Of a DNA stretch of 64,000 bases, positions 37,476-46,260 are shown in pieces. Position 1 is the stretch's first letter. The number at the start of each line of letters is the position of its first letter. The DNA comes from an uncultured Kiloniellaceae bacterium (GTDB lineage Bacteria > Pseudomonadota > Alphaproteobacteria > Kiloniellales > Kiloniellaceae), in contig CANLSF010000002.1 in assembly GCA_947493695.1 (NCBI GenBank), forward strand, positions 744,001 to 808,000. Direction: 5' to 3'. Made by a program: the position numbers and the translations under genes. The notes beneath the pieces were generated by a model. The model had not been told where the DNA came from, did not search any database, and saw only the letters and a program-made list of their open reading frames with translations.

Positions 37476-38849
37476 TCAAATATGGTGATAGTCGGCAACG
37501 CCGACCGTAAAGTCGGTTCCGGCGAGAGGAACCTGCGCAATGGCCGAAGCCTCCATGGTCAGAGCCGCAAGATCCTCGGGCTCCAGGCTATGGATGTTGG
37601 TCTTGCCGCAAGCCCGCGCCATCATCTGCGCTTCGATGGTCAGCGTGTGCAGGAAATTGTATACCCGCTCCGCCGCCGCATCCGGATCCAGGCGCTTGCG
37701 CAGTTCCGGATCCTGTGTGGCGACTCCGACCGGGCAACGTCCTGTATGACAGTGATAGCAATACCCGACCTCGACCCCCATCTCATTGGGGAAATCCGCT
37801 TCTGGAATATCCTTGTTGCAGTTGAGCGCCATCATTGAGGAGTGACCGATTGCAATGGCATCGGCGCCTAAGGCAATGGCCTTGGCGATGTCGCCACCAT
37901 TTCGGATTCCCCCGGCGTAGATCAGCGAGATGTCCCCACGCTTGCCCAGATCGTCGATTGCCCGGCGGGCTTGCCGGATTGCCGCCATGCCCGGCACGCC
38001 GGTTTCCTCCGTGGCCAAGTGCGGCCCTGCACCGGTGCTGCCTTCCATGCCATCAATGTAGATGCTGTCGGGATCGCACTTCACCGCCATACGCACATCA
38101 TCATAGACACGTGCCGCGCCGAGTTTCAGCTGGATCGGGATTTCCCAGTTAGTCGCTTCACGGATCTCTTCGATCTTGAGAGCCAGATCATCAGGTCCGA
38201 GCCAATCTGGATGCCGCGCGGGTGAGCGCTGATCGATGCCCGCAGGCAGCGAACGCATTTCAGCGACCTGGTCGGTGACTTTCTGTCCCATCAAATGTCC
38301 GCCCAAACCGACCTTACAGCCCTGACCGATAAAGAATTCGCAACCATCCGCCAGACGCAGGTGATGCGGATTGAAGCCGTAGCGGGACTGGATGTTCTGG
38401 TAAAACCACTTCGAGGAATAACGCCGCTCGTCCGGGATCATGCCGCCCTCGCCGGAACAGGTTGCCGAACCCGCCATGGTCGCGCCACGCGCCAGCGCCA
38501 TCTTCGCCTCGTAGCTAAGAGCACCGAAGCTCATGCCGGTGATGTAGACCGGGATATCGAGTTCCAGCGGCCGCTTGGCGCGCGGACCGATCACGGTTTT
38601 GGTTTCGCACTTTTCGCGGTAACCCTCGATCACAAAGCGGGTCAAGGTGCCCGGCAGAAACGTCAGGTCATCCCAGTGCGGAATTTTCTTGAAGAGTGAA
38701 AACCCGCGCATGCGATAGCGGCCGAGCTCGGCCTTGACGTGGATGTCGTTGATGACCTCCGGCGTGAAGATCTGGCTCTGTCCAAGCCGGTACTTTTTCT
38801 CTTCCGCAACCCGCGCCGCGCCGCTCTCTTTGGTGTAATTCCCAGTCAT
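37476..38849 (-). CDS. mgsC: FMN-binding glutamate synthase-like protein (MgsC/GlxD type)
   Basis: A 457-residue protein matching the FMN/iron-sulfur synthase domain of the large glutamate synthase subunit. The TIM-barrel FMN site shows DSIYIDGMEGSTGAGP and DISLIYAGGIRNGGDIAKA. The cluster site is GYCYHCHTGRCPVGVATQ. With the two genes upstream it forms the split glutamate-synthase-like set known as mgsABC (N-methylglutamate synthase) or glxBCD. It presumably transfers an amino or methylamino group to 2-oxoglutarate-derived glutamate. Whether the product is glutamate or N-methylglutamate cannot be told from sequence. Confidence 0.85.
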   Translation of the reverse strand: MTGNYTKESGAARVAEEKKYRLGQSQIFTPEVINDIHVKAELGRYRMRGFSLFKKIPHWDDLTFLPGTLTRFVIEGYREKCETKTVIGPRAKRPLELDIPVYITGMSFGALSYEAKMALARGATMAGSATCSGEGGMIPDERRYSSKWFYQNIQSRYGFNPHHLRLADGCEFFIGQGCKVGLGGHLMGQKVTDQVAEMRSLPAGIDQRSPARHPDWLGPDDLALKIEEIREATNWEIPIQLKLGAARVYDDVRMAVKCDPDSIYIDGMEGSTGAGPHLATEETGVPGMAAIRQARRAIDDLGKRGDISLIYAGGIRNGGDIAKAIALGADAIAIGHSSMMALNCNKDIPEADFPNEMGVEVGYCYHCHTGRCPVGVATQDPELRKRLDPDAAAERVYNFLHTLTIEAQMMARACGKTNIHSLEPEDLAALTMEASAIAQVPLAGTDFTVGVADYHHI

Positions 38850-38928
38850 ATCGTAACCCTTGATCGGTTGTTGGCTTCCGCCGCATCCCTGAACTAAATC
38901 TCTTCGGAAGCTCAGCCCTGCAGGCTGA

Positions 38929-39777
38929 TTAGAGGATTAGTTTCTTCTCGGTCGGCTCCAGATTGTCGTAGTTCCAAAGCTGCTTGCCGGCGACGATCTT
39001 CGTGAAGTGATCGACTCCCTTTTCGGGTAGCAGCTCATACATCTTGAGCTTGCGCGTCAGCCACTGCTTATCGAGGTCGGTCAGTTCACCCGGGACCGCA
39101 TCCACACCCAGATCAGCGATTTTCCCACCGATGTAAATTGTACCGTCATACATGGAATCGCCCAGGTTTTTGCCCGCGTTACCACAGACAATCATCCTGC
39201 CGCGCTGCATCATGAAACCGGAAAAAGCGCCGGTATCACCGCCGACGATAATGTTGCCACCCTTCATGTCGATGCCCGTGCGCGACCCGACCGAGCCCTT
39301 ACAAACCAGATCACCGCCGCGTATCGCCGCCCCGAACGTAGAGCCTGCGTTTTTTTCGATGACCAGCGTGCCCGACATCATGTTTTCCGCGCAGGACCAG
39401 CCGACCCGTCCACTGATCCGGATATTCGGGCCGTCGCAAAGCCCACAGCCGAAGTAGCCAAGACTGCCCTCGATGATCAGGTTGAGCTTGTTCAGAATCC
39501 CCACTGCAATCGAATGCTTCGCGCCGGGATTCTTGAGCACGATGGTCCCGTGTCCGGACGCCATGAGTTCCCGAATGCCTGTATTGACTTCCTTGGGCGT
39601 CATGTTCTCGACATCGAGTTCCGCCCGCTTGTTGAAGTCCACCTCAAAGGAATCCGGATAGGCAAAACCACCCTCTTCATCCAAATTAAAAAAGACCTGC
39701 TGCGTGCGTCCTGAGAGCTGCTCGGTGTGCATCCCCATTTCATGGGATGCGTCGTCCTGTGTGCCTACCTGTGCCAT
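38929..39777 (-). CDS. mgsB: Glutamate synthase alpha C-terminal-like beta-helix protein (MgsB/GlxC type)
   Basis: A 282-residue protein equal to the GXGXG right-handed beta-helix domain of glutamate synthase: repeated GT/GG turns such as GSLGYFGCGLCDGPNIRISG, GGNIIVGGDTGAFSGFM and GNAGKNLGDSMYDGTIYIGG. It overlaps the amidotransferase gene by 13 nt and precedes mgsC by 79 nt. It acts as a structural partner in the synthase complex. Confidence 0.85.
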   Translation of the reverse strand: MAQVGTQDDASHEMGMHTEQLSGRTQQVFFNLDEEGGFAYPDSFEVDFNKRAELDVENMTPKEVNTGIRELMASGHGTIVLKNPGAKHSIAVGILNKLNLIIEGSLGYFGCGLCDGPNIRISGRVGWSCAENMMSGTLVIEKNAGSTFGAAIRGGDLVCKGSVGSRTGIDMKGGNIIVGGDTGAFSGFMMQRGRMIVCGNAGKNLGDSMYDGTIYIGGKIADLGVDAVPGELTDLDKQWLTRKLKMYELLPEKGVDHFTKIVAGKQLWNYDNLEPTEKKLIL

Positions 39778-40700
39778 ACCCGCACCTCCTCATCGTAGGG
39801 ATCCCAAGTGTCTATTTCCTGGGGCATAATGGAACGGATCGCCACTTCCTCGGAGGCCAGGACCACAAGGTTATCCGATTCGAACAGCACCATCGGTTTG
39901 GCCGCCATGGTGTCCTTGGCCATACCGAGAGAGTCTTCGGTGGCAACCAGGTAGGTGAAGACACCGTCGATTTCTTCGATTGACCGCTTCATAGACTCTT
40001 CGAGCGTTGCACCCTGTTCCAGATTGTTGGCGGTGTAGACGGCCAATAACTCGGAATCGCAGTTTGACACAAAACGTTGTCCCTGCCGCTCCAGCTGACG
40101 GCGCATCAGCCAGTAATTGGTGATCTGCCCGTTATGAACCACGGCGATGTCATTGTAGGGATAAGCCCAGTAGGGGTGCGCCGAGCGGATATCGACATCC
40201 GACTCCGTCGCCATCCGTGTGTGTCCGATACCGTGTGTTCCCATGAAACCGCCGAGCGCATACTGGTTTGACACGACGGTTGCGTCCCCAAGGTCCTTGA
40301 TCAGCTCTAAACCGTTCCCGATGGACAGGATCTCTGCACCCTCAACATCTTCAATAAAGTCAGAGAGTTTCTTCAGATCCCCGGCGAACTTGATGCGGTA
40401 GCGATAGGCGTACTCCGTTGCGTCTTCCGCCGCCGTCACATCCACACCCAGTGATTTCAGACGGCTGTCCACCTCGGCGCGCCGCTGCTTGATCTCGTCA
40501 TGGATCTTGAAGCCCGAGGCGAGGTCTTCCTGCTCCGCGACCTTGAACCGCAGCACATATTCGCCATTCGAGGCATCGCCGTAGATTGCGAAGCCGGTTG
40601 AATCCGGTCCGCGATGTCTTAGAGCCTGGAGCATCGCAGTCATTTCCTGACCGATGCCCGCGGCGCCATCGCGGTGGATAAGCCCTGCTATTCCACACAT
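39765..40700 (-). CDS. mgsA: Class II glutamine amidotransferase-like subunit (MgsA/GlxB type)
   Basis: The start at 40700 gives MCGIAGLIHRDGAAGIG, so Cys2 becomes the N-terminal nucleophile after Met removal, as in all Ntn-type glutamine amidotransferases. Longer readings to 40868 would bury it. The protein is 311 residues. GTHGIGHTRMATESDVD and NGQITNYWLMRRQL are the substrate-pocket signatures. It would release ammonia or methylamine from an amide donor for the MgsC active site. It is first of the three synthase-like genes, 79 nt after the ligase gene. Confidence 0.87.
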   Translation of the reverse strand: MCGIAGLIHRDGAAGIGQEMTAMLQALRHRGPDSTGFAIYGDASNGEYVLRFKVAEQEDLASGFKIHDEIKQRRAEVDSRLKSLGVDVTAAEDATEYAYRYRIKFAGDLKKLSDFIEDVEGAEILSIGNGLELIKDLGDATVVSNQYALGGFMGTHGIGHTRMATESDVDIRSAHPYWAYPYNDIAVVHNGQITNYWLMRRQLERQGQRFVSNCDSELLAVYTANNLEQGATLEESMKRSIEEIDGVFTYLVATEDSLGMAKDTMAAKPMVLFESDNLVVLASEEVAIRSIMPQEIDTWDPYDEEVRVWHR

Positions 40701-40779
40701 TGCCTTTGTTTCTCCTACACTGAAATGTACAAATCGCAAGGGCTGCGCGGTGCGAGGACCACGCTCCCCTGCGCAGGTC

Positions 40780-42258
40780 TTACGGCAGACAATCGAGATA
40801 GGTTTCCAGATCCCAATCGGTCGTCGTGTGCAAAAAGCGCTCCCATTCGTCGCGCTTGTACTCGTCATAAAGGCGATACATTTCGCCGGGCATGGCCGAG
40901 CGGATCACCTCGTCATCACCCAACGCCGTGAGCGCATCCCCAAGGGTCATGGGCAGCTTCCTGACTTGCTTACCCTCCTCCATCGCCTGATAGATATTGC
41001 GGCTTTCCGGCTCACCCGGATCGATGTCGTTCTTAATGCCGTCGTCCGCAGCTTTGATAATCGCACCGGCCATGAGATAGGGATTCACCATGGAATCCAC
41101 TGCGCGGTATTCGAAGCGGCCCGGCGCTGAAATCCGCAACCCGGTGGTGCGGTTCTGGTATCCCCAGTCGGCAAAGACCGGCGCCCAGAAGCCCGTATCC
41201 CAAAGCCGACGATAGGAATTCACGGTCGAGCAACCGATGGCAGTGAGCGCACCCAGATGTTTGACGATTCCCCCCACAACCTGCAAGCCGACCTTGCCGG
41301 GCATCTGCGGATCGTCTGTGTCGGGCATAAAGGTATTCTCGCCGCCCTGGCGGTACATGAAGTTCTCCGCCATCCCCGGTAGCTTGGCAGGATCATTGCC
41401 CAGGGATTTGACGCCGTCTTCACCGCCATTCCACAGCGAGATGTTATGGTGACAGCCCGAGGCCGAGACATTCATAAAGGGCTTCGACATGAAGCAGGCG
41501 ATCAGATTGAACTCGCGCGCGACCTGAGCGCAGATCTGACGATAGGTCGTCAGGCGATCTGCAGTCCGCAAGGCATCGTCAAAGGTAAAGTTTAGCTCAA
41601 GCTGGCCGGGCGCATCCTCGTGATCACCCTGGATAATATCCAGTCCCATCTTGCGAGAGTATTCAATCACCTTCATGTAAACAGGGCGAAGACTCTCGAA
41701 CTGATCGATGTGATAGCAATAGGGATTCGAGAAACCACCGTCCGGCTTGCCGTCCTCCCCCTTCTTCAGCCACATCATCTCAGGCTCGGTGCCGTGGCGC
41801 AGATGCAGGCCGCCATGATCCTGTTTAAACTGGTCGTGGATACGCCGTAAGTTGCCGCGGCAATCGGAAGTCAGAAAACTGCCGGCATCTTCCCGCTCTT
41901 CACGGTTTCGAAAAAGGGTGCACCAGATCCGCGCGACACGTTTGTCCCACGCCAGCTGCATGAAGGTCTCAGGCTCCGGAATTCCCACCAGCTCCATCGA
42001 CTCCGGTCCGTACCCCAGGTATTCCCCATGCCGGTTCAGGAAAAGGTTGACCGTCGCACCATAGACCAGCTGAAACCCCTTTTCGGCGACCGTCTCCCAA
42101 TGATCGGCGGGAATGCCCTTGCCGCAGATCCGGCCTGTTATGGAGACGAATTGCAGGTAGAGATACTCGATACCCAACTCATCGATCTTTTCGCGAACCT
42201 GTTTGACGAGGTCACTTCGCCCCGGTTGTTCCACAAAGCCTTCAAGATCCGTTGCCAT
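40780..42258 (-). CDS. Glutamine synthetase-like ligase (possible gamma-glutamylmethylamide synthetase)
   Basis: A 492-residue member of the glutamine synthetase fold family, longer than classical GlnA and with divergent N-terminus. Key motifs are QGDHEDAPGQLELNFTFDD, SKPFMNVSASGCHHNISLW and NRTTGLRISAPGRFEYR (ATP and glutamate binding sites). Being upstream of an amidotransferase/glutamate-synthase-like set, it probably makes a gamma-glutamyl amide that MgsABC uses, as GmaS does in methylamine oxidation. It could instead be a GlnT-type glutamine synthetase. The spacer ahead has CCAAT-rich repeats. Confidence 0.83.
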   Translation of the reverse strand: MATDLEGFVEQPGRSDLVKQVREKIDELGIEYLYLQFVSITGRICGKGIPADHWETVAEKGFQLVYGATVNLFLNRHGEYLGYGPESMELVGIPEPETFMQLAWDKRVARIWCTLFRNREEREDAGSFLTSDCRGNLRRIHDQFKQDHGGLHLRHGTEPEMMWLKKGEDGKPDGGFSNPYCYHIDQFESLRPVYMKVIEYSRKMGLDIIQGDHEDAPGQLELNFTFDDALRTADRLTTYRQICAQVAREFNLIACFMSKPFMNVSASGCHHNISLWNGGEDGVKSLGNDPAKLPGMAENFMYRQGGENTFMPDTDDPQMPGKVGLQVVGGIVKHLGALTAIGCSTVNSYRRLWDTGFWAPVFADWGYQNRTTGLRISAPGRFEYRAVDSMVNPYLMAGAIIKAADDGIKNDIDPGEPESRNIYQAMEEGKQVRKLPMTLGDALTALGDDEVIRSAMPGEMYRLYDEYKRDEWERFLHTTTDWDLETYLDCLP

Positions 42259-42281
42259 GGTAACATCACCCCTGTCGCTTA

Positions 42282-42336
42282 TTGGTATGTTTTATGATTC
42301 CAATTTATACCAATTTTGGAAAAAATAGAAACCAAT
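42282..42336. promoter_or_regulatory. CCAAT-rich candidate operator upstream of the ligase gene
   Basis: An inverted pair TTGGTAT (42282-42288) and ATACCAA (42307-42313) is followed by AAACCAATTTAA (about 42330). The AACCAATTT half-site recurs upstream of the nearby GntR gene, so this is a candidate GntR-controlled promoter. Confidence 0.5.
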
Positions 42337-42368
42337 TTAACTTTTTTTCACTCTCGGCGGATCAGTTC

Positions 42369-43715
42369 CTAACTCCAGGGGAAGGGACTGCAGGAAACCG
42401 GGTGGAGTTTTCCCTCTGCGTAACGGGAAAACCTGAAGGGCTCGAGCAGCCGACTGCTCTCCCCCAGGATCTCCTGCGCGACCAGTTTTCCAACACCAAT
42501 CATCTTGTAGCCGTGATTTGAATCGGCGATGACATAGACGTTCTCACGAAACACGTCGAAGACCGGGAAACTGTCAGGTGTAAAGCAGCCCAACCCGCCG
42601 GAAGGGTCCGAGTTCTTGTAGTAGCGGATCTGACCTTCAAAGCGCTTCTGGCAGTGTGCCAGCGCGGAGCACCACATGTTGATGAAGTTAGCGCCAACGA
42701 TAAAATCAGGAGAGTCCGGACCATAAGGATCGATCGCAACCTGATATGGATCCTGATCCACCACATAGGGGGCCGCACCACCCTGGATACCGCCGAAATT
42801 GAAGTCCGGCTTGTAATAGATGCCCCACATTTCCTCGGTGATCAGCGAGCCATCGTCATCGGCAAAGAGCGGCGCGTCTGAATCCACATGAAGGACCGGA
42901 GGCATGGCACCTTCATTGGTCTTGTGCATGTTGGGATCGACACCAAGCGTTCCCTCCTCAAGGCACCAGTACTTCCACATCGCCACATCATCATGCAGAT
43001 GACCGTCTCGACCCTTCACGGAAATGCGGCGTGGCAGTTCGAGAAGCTCCCAGAACCGGCTGACCCAGGGGCCTGGAGCAACGACGACATACTCACAGTC
43101 AATGCGACCCTTACTGGTCTGAATCGCGCTCACAGCCTTGCTGCCGGATGCGAATTCAAACCCGGTCACTTCGGCCCCGGTCAGGATCCGCACACCTTCG
43201 CCCTCAGCCTTCGTCGCAAGACCGTAGATACTGGCTGTATTGTTGGCGTAACCGCCTTTTTTCTCATGCAGGACAGAGGTAATGCCCTTGGCCTGCCAGT
43301 CATCGAACAGGCCCTTCATATAGGACAGGCAGTCAGCTTCACCCTCGATGAACTCCGACTCGTAACCGATGGCTTTCTGCTGCTCGTAAATCGACCCGAC
43401 ATCGGCGTGCATGGATTCCGGACTGATCTGCATGTAGCCCACCGGGTGATAGCTGTATGTCTTTGGATCGCTCTCCCAGACTTCTACACACTGGGCCATC
43501 AGCTCGCGCATCGCAGGCTGAAAGTAGTTGTTCCGAACAACGCCGCAGGCGATGCCGGACGCACCAGCGGCAATGGCGGTTTTGTCGATGACGAGAATGT
43601 CTTTGCCCGAACCACGGCCACTTGTCCGTAGCGCCACCGCCAAATGGTATGCGGTGCTCAGACCGTGAATACCGGCACCGACAACCACATATTTCACACC
43701 CTCTGGAGTTGCCAT
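42369..43715 (-). CDS. FAD-dependent oxidoreductase, sarcosine oxidase/DAO family
   Basis: Read from ATG 43715 (MATPEGVKYVVVGAG), 448 residues; a start at 43742 adds nine residues. The N-terminal dinucleotide site is VVVGAGIHGLSTAYHL. The central parts (YSYHPVGYMQISPES, GRIDCEYVVVAPGPWVSRFW) and the C-terminal GLGCFTPDSFPVFDV and DSNHGYKMIGVGKL are typical of DAO/SoxB-type amine oxidases. Likely substrates are sarcosine, N-methylglutamate or a related N-methyl amino acid. It lies upstream of the ligase gene on the same strand with a 110-nt gap. Cytoplasmic, no signal. Confidence 0.85.
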   Translation of the reverse strand: MATPEGVKYVVVGAGIHGLSTAYHLAVALRTSGRGSGKDILVIDKTAIAAGASGIACGVVRNNYFQPAMRELMAQCVEVWESDPKTYSYHPVGYMQISPESMHADVGSIYEQQKAIGYESEFIEGEADCLSYMKGLFDDWQAKGITSVLHEKKGGYANNTASIYGLATKAEGEGVRILTGAEVTGFEFASGSKAVSAIQTSKGRIDCEYVVVAPGPWVSRFWELLELPRRISVKGRDGHLHDDVAMWKYWCLEEGTLGVDPNMHKTNEGAMPPVLHVDSDAPLFADDDGSLITEEMWGIYYKPDFNFGGIQGGAAPYVVDQDPYQVAIDPYGPDSPDFIVGANFINMWCSALAHCQKRFEGQIRYYKNSDPSGGLGCFTPDSFPVFDVFRENVYVIADSNHGYKMIGVGKLVAQEILGESSRLLEPFRFSRYAEGKLHPVSCSPFPWS

Positions 43716-43830
43716 ATCACCCAACACCCATAAGTAATACATGACCAGTCTTGCAAGAAACCGTGTGCGCCCCTATTAAAGGCCGCAGAGGAATCGGCGC
43801 TGGACCGGTAAGAGTACTCTGCACGACTCC

Positions 43831-43873
43831 AAACCGATTGCAAACCAATTTTTTCCAATTTCGAACCAATGGT
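43831..43873. promoter_or_regulatory. CCAAT repeat cluster between oxidoreductase and gntR
   Basis: Four near-copies of a short word (AAACCGATT, AAACCAATT, TTCCAATT, GAACCAAT) occur within 43 nt in the divergent spacer. They match the words found before the ligase gene. The pattern suits autoregulation by the adjacent GntR protein. Confidence 0.5.
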
Positions 43874-43977
43874 CAGATATCTTGCCGCTCAATAAACCAA
43901 CAGGCACCGACAACACTTCCGTGCGGACGGCTGAACCTGGATTAACGACCAAAGCGAACTCCACAGCCGGCGACCTG

Positions 43978-44664
43978 ATGCCTGTTACCGGACGCGGTGC
44001 CGGCGCAATCACCACACGGCTGCGCCGCGCCATAGAAACCGGCGTCTATGCTCACGGCGAACAGTTGCCGGCAGAACGGCAACTGGCTATCGCTTTGGGC
44101 GCGGCCCGCAGCACAGTCCGCAAGGCTCTCAACACGCTGGAAGAAAACGGCGTGGTTATCCGCAAGGTCGGCAGTGGGACCTTTGTGAATTACGCCGAAC
44201 CGTTGCAGAACAGTGCGGAAGACATCACCGACCTGGTCTCACCCCTGCAGTTGATCGAAGCCCGCTTGTCGGTCGAACCCTACATGACGCGCCTCGCGGC
44301 AATTCACGCGACTCACAGGGATCTGAACGCGATGGAGGCCATTCTCCAGCACCTTGAGGCTTCAAACAACGACAAGGACGCCTTTGGGCATTGGGACAGC
44401 GAGTTCCACCTGCTTCTGGCGCGTTGCTCTCAGAACCCGTTGCTGGTCAACCTTTATCAGCAGATCAACAATGTGCGAACGCATGCGCAGTGGGCGATGA
44501 TGAAAGAGGCGATTCTGACGCCTGCCCAAATCGATGCCTATAATACTCAGCACCGCAGCCTCTACGACGCGCTATGCCAGCGAGACGTCAACAAAGCGGT
44601 CGAGCATATAAACAGTCACCTGGAAAAAGCCAGACACGACCTGCTCGGCGCCTCCGAAACTTAA
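43978..44664 (+). CDS. GntR family regulator, FadR subgroup
   Basis: An N-terminal winged helix (GEQLPAERQLAIALGAARSTVRKALNTLEENGVV) is followed by an all-helical FCD effector domain with likely metal-binding His in HWDSEFHLLLARCSQNP and HRSLYDALCQRDVNKAVEHINSHL. From ATG 43978 the protein is 228 residues. Longer in-frame starts exist (GTG 43921, TTG 43882), none with a good ribosome site, so the start is uncertain. It is divergent from the oxidoreductase and probably controls it and the ligase/synthase operon in response to an amino- or carboxylate-type ligand. Confidence 0.85.
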   Translation: MPVTGRGAGAITTRLRRAIETGVYAHGEQLPAERQLAIALGAARSTVRKALNTLEENGVVIRKVGSGTFVNYAEPLQNSAEDITDLVSPLQLIEARLSVEPYMTRLAAIHATHRDLNAMEAILQHLEASNNDKDAFGHWDSEFHLLLARCSQNPLLVNLYQQINNVRTHAQWAMMKEAILTPAQIDAYNTQHRSLYDALCQRDVNKAVEHINSHLEKARHDLLGASET

Positions 44665-44694
44665 ACCTGCAGTAGTACGCGACGCCCCTGAGAC

Positions 44695-45222
44695 TTACGA
44701 ATTATCCGACTGAAGCGGTCTTAGAATATGTGGGCCTGTCCCAGTACCGGACGGGATAACGCTAAAGAGTGCCTGATCTCTCGCAATCTTACGGTCATCG
44801 ACTTCGAAGCTCGCAAGCCCTCCGCTGAAGTCCATGAAATCCACGAAAGCTCCCTTGTCGAAAAACGCAAGCACCGTCAGCAAACCATCGGCGGCGAGCT
44901 TATCTCGGGCCTGCTCCGTCCAATGCCAACCGAAGGGGCAGTCGAGCGATGCCGTCGTCGGGCGATAATTCTGCACGATCTTGACCTCATCCCAGGCAAA
45001 GGGAACCACGTCGGCGAGGTTCAGGTGCATAGCATTCTCATCCCCACCCTTCACCACTGCGGCCTCAATGGCCGAGGTCAGGTTGAACATAAGATCAGCC
45101 CGCTGCAGGCAGGCGGCGCGCAGGGAATATCCTTGCCAGCCCCCGACCACTACAATGATGACGACCGCGATAATAACACCGGGTTTGGTTGGCAAAGAAC
45201 GAAGCGCTGCCTGAATGCTCAT
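44695..45222 (-). CDS. Unrecognised membrane-anchored protein
   Basis: A 175-residue protein with one N-terminal helix (about 14-34, KPGVIIAVVIIVVVGGWQG) and a soluble remainder with LNLADVVPFAWDEVKIVQNYRP and LDCPFGWHWTEQARDKLAADG, probably periplasmic. I do not recognise the family. It lies 90 nt after the nitrilase gene on the same strand and converges on gntR. Confidence 0.65.
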   Translation of the reverse strand: MSIQAALRSLPTKPGVIIAVVIIVVVGGWQGYSLRAACLQRADLMFNLTSAIEAAVVKGGDENAMHLNLADVVPFAWDEVKIVQNYRPTTASLDCPFGWHWTEQARDKLAADGLLTVLAFFDKGAFVDFMDFSGGLASFEVDDRKIARDQALFSVIPSGTGTGPHILRPLQSDNS

Positions 45223-45312
45223 ACCTGACTTACCCGTTCTCTTGCCTTGCGGTGGATTAAAGGGATTCCTTGCGCCCAGGAAATGCCGCAGCCACCCTCG
45301 AATCGCGCGAAG

Positions 45313-46173
45313 CTACTCGGCTGCAGATTTCGGTTTTTCCTGCCTGCCGCCAAGGAAGGAAATCGCGCGGTCATGCTCTAAAGCCGGAATCTTGCTGCGT
45401 GCCCGCACCGCAGCCTCGGGATCGATTTCTGCAACGATGATCCCAGGCCCATCGCCACCGTCGGCCAGGACATTACCCCAGGGGTCCACAATCAGGGAGT
45501 GACCGAAACACTGGCTGCCCCCCGAGAGCGTGCCATATTGACAAGGCGCAATCACGAAGCAGCCGTGCTCGATAGCCCGCGCACGATTCAACACATGCCA
45601 GTGAGCTTCGCCTGTCACCTTGGTAAAGGCTGCGGGCACCGAAAGCAATGTGGCCCCCGCCTTAGCCAGCGTCCGATAGAGCGGCGCAAAGCGCAGGTCA
45701 TAGCATATTGAGAGCCCCAGGCCGCCCCAGGGCGTTTGTGCGAGTACGGCCTCGGAACCGGGCGCCACCGTCGCAGACTCCTGATAGACCTCTCCATCTC
45801 CAAGGTTAACGTCGAACATATGAATTTTATCGTAGCGCGCCGCCACAGCACCCGACGCATCCAACAGATAGGAGCGGTTAAAAATCCGGCCGTCATCGGA
45901 TTTTACACCCAGAGACCCCAGGAGAACCCAAACTCCCAACTTGCGCGCTTCCTCACTGAATGCCGGAAGAACCGGATGATCCTGCTCGGGAAATGCCGCA
46001 GGGTGCAGCAGGCCGTCAATGCCCTCCAAACCTGAAAAATATTCGGGCAGACAGATCAGCGACGCACCCTGAGAGGCCGCCTCTCGTGTGAGTTTGAGCG
46101 TTTCAGCCGTGTTGTGTGCGACGTCTGCCGTGGCGCAGTTTTGGACACAGGCCGCTTTGAAGGTTTCAGACAT
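45313..46173 (-). CDS. Carbon-nitrogen hydrolase (nitrilase superfamily, Nit2/omega-amidase-like)
   Basis: A 286-residue cytoplasmic hydrolase. The Glu-Lys-Cys catalytic triad is visible at Glu44 (CLPEYFSG), Lys116 (RYDKIHMFD) and Cys157 (GLSICYDLRF). The motif layout is that of Nit1/Nit2 proteins, which hydrolyse small amides such as 2-oxoglutaramate. In this context it may cleave an amide formed by the ligase or an amide of a nitrogenous osmolyte; that link is inference. It lies 87 nt downstream of the LysR gene. Confidence 0.87.
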   Translation of the reverse strand: MSETFKAACVQNCATADVAHNTAETLKLTREAASQGASLICLPEYFSGLEGIDGLLHPAAFPEQDHPVLPAFSEEARKLGVWVLLGSLGVKSDDGRIFNRSYLLDASGAVAARYDKIHMFDVNLGDGEVYQESATVAPGSEAVLAQTPWGGLGLSICYDLRFAPLYRTLAKAGATLLSVPAAFTKVTGEAHWHVLNRARAIEHGCFVIAPCQYGTLSGGSQCFGHSLIVDPWGNVLADGGDGPGIIVAEIDPEAAVRARSKIPALEHDRAISFLGGRQEKPKSAAE

Positions 46174-46260
46174 AATCTCAGTCTAGAAGATACTTGGCGC
46201 TTAATGAAAGCCCTATTGAAAATAGACTCTGCCTGTAGAGGAACAGTTGCACCCAGACTT

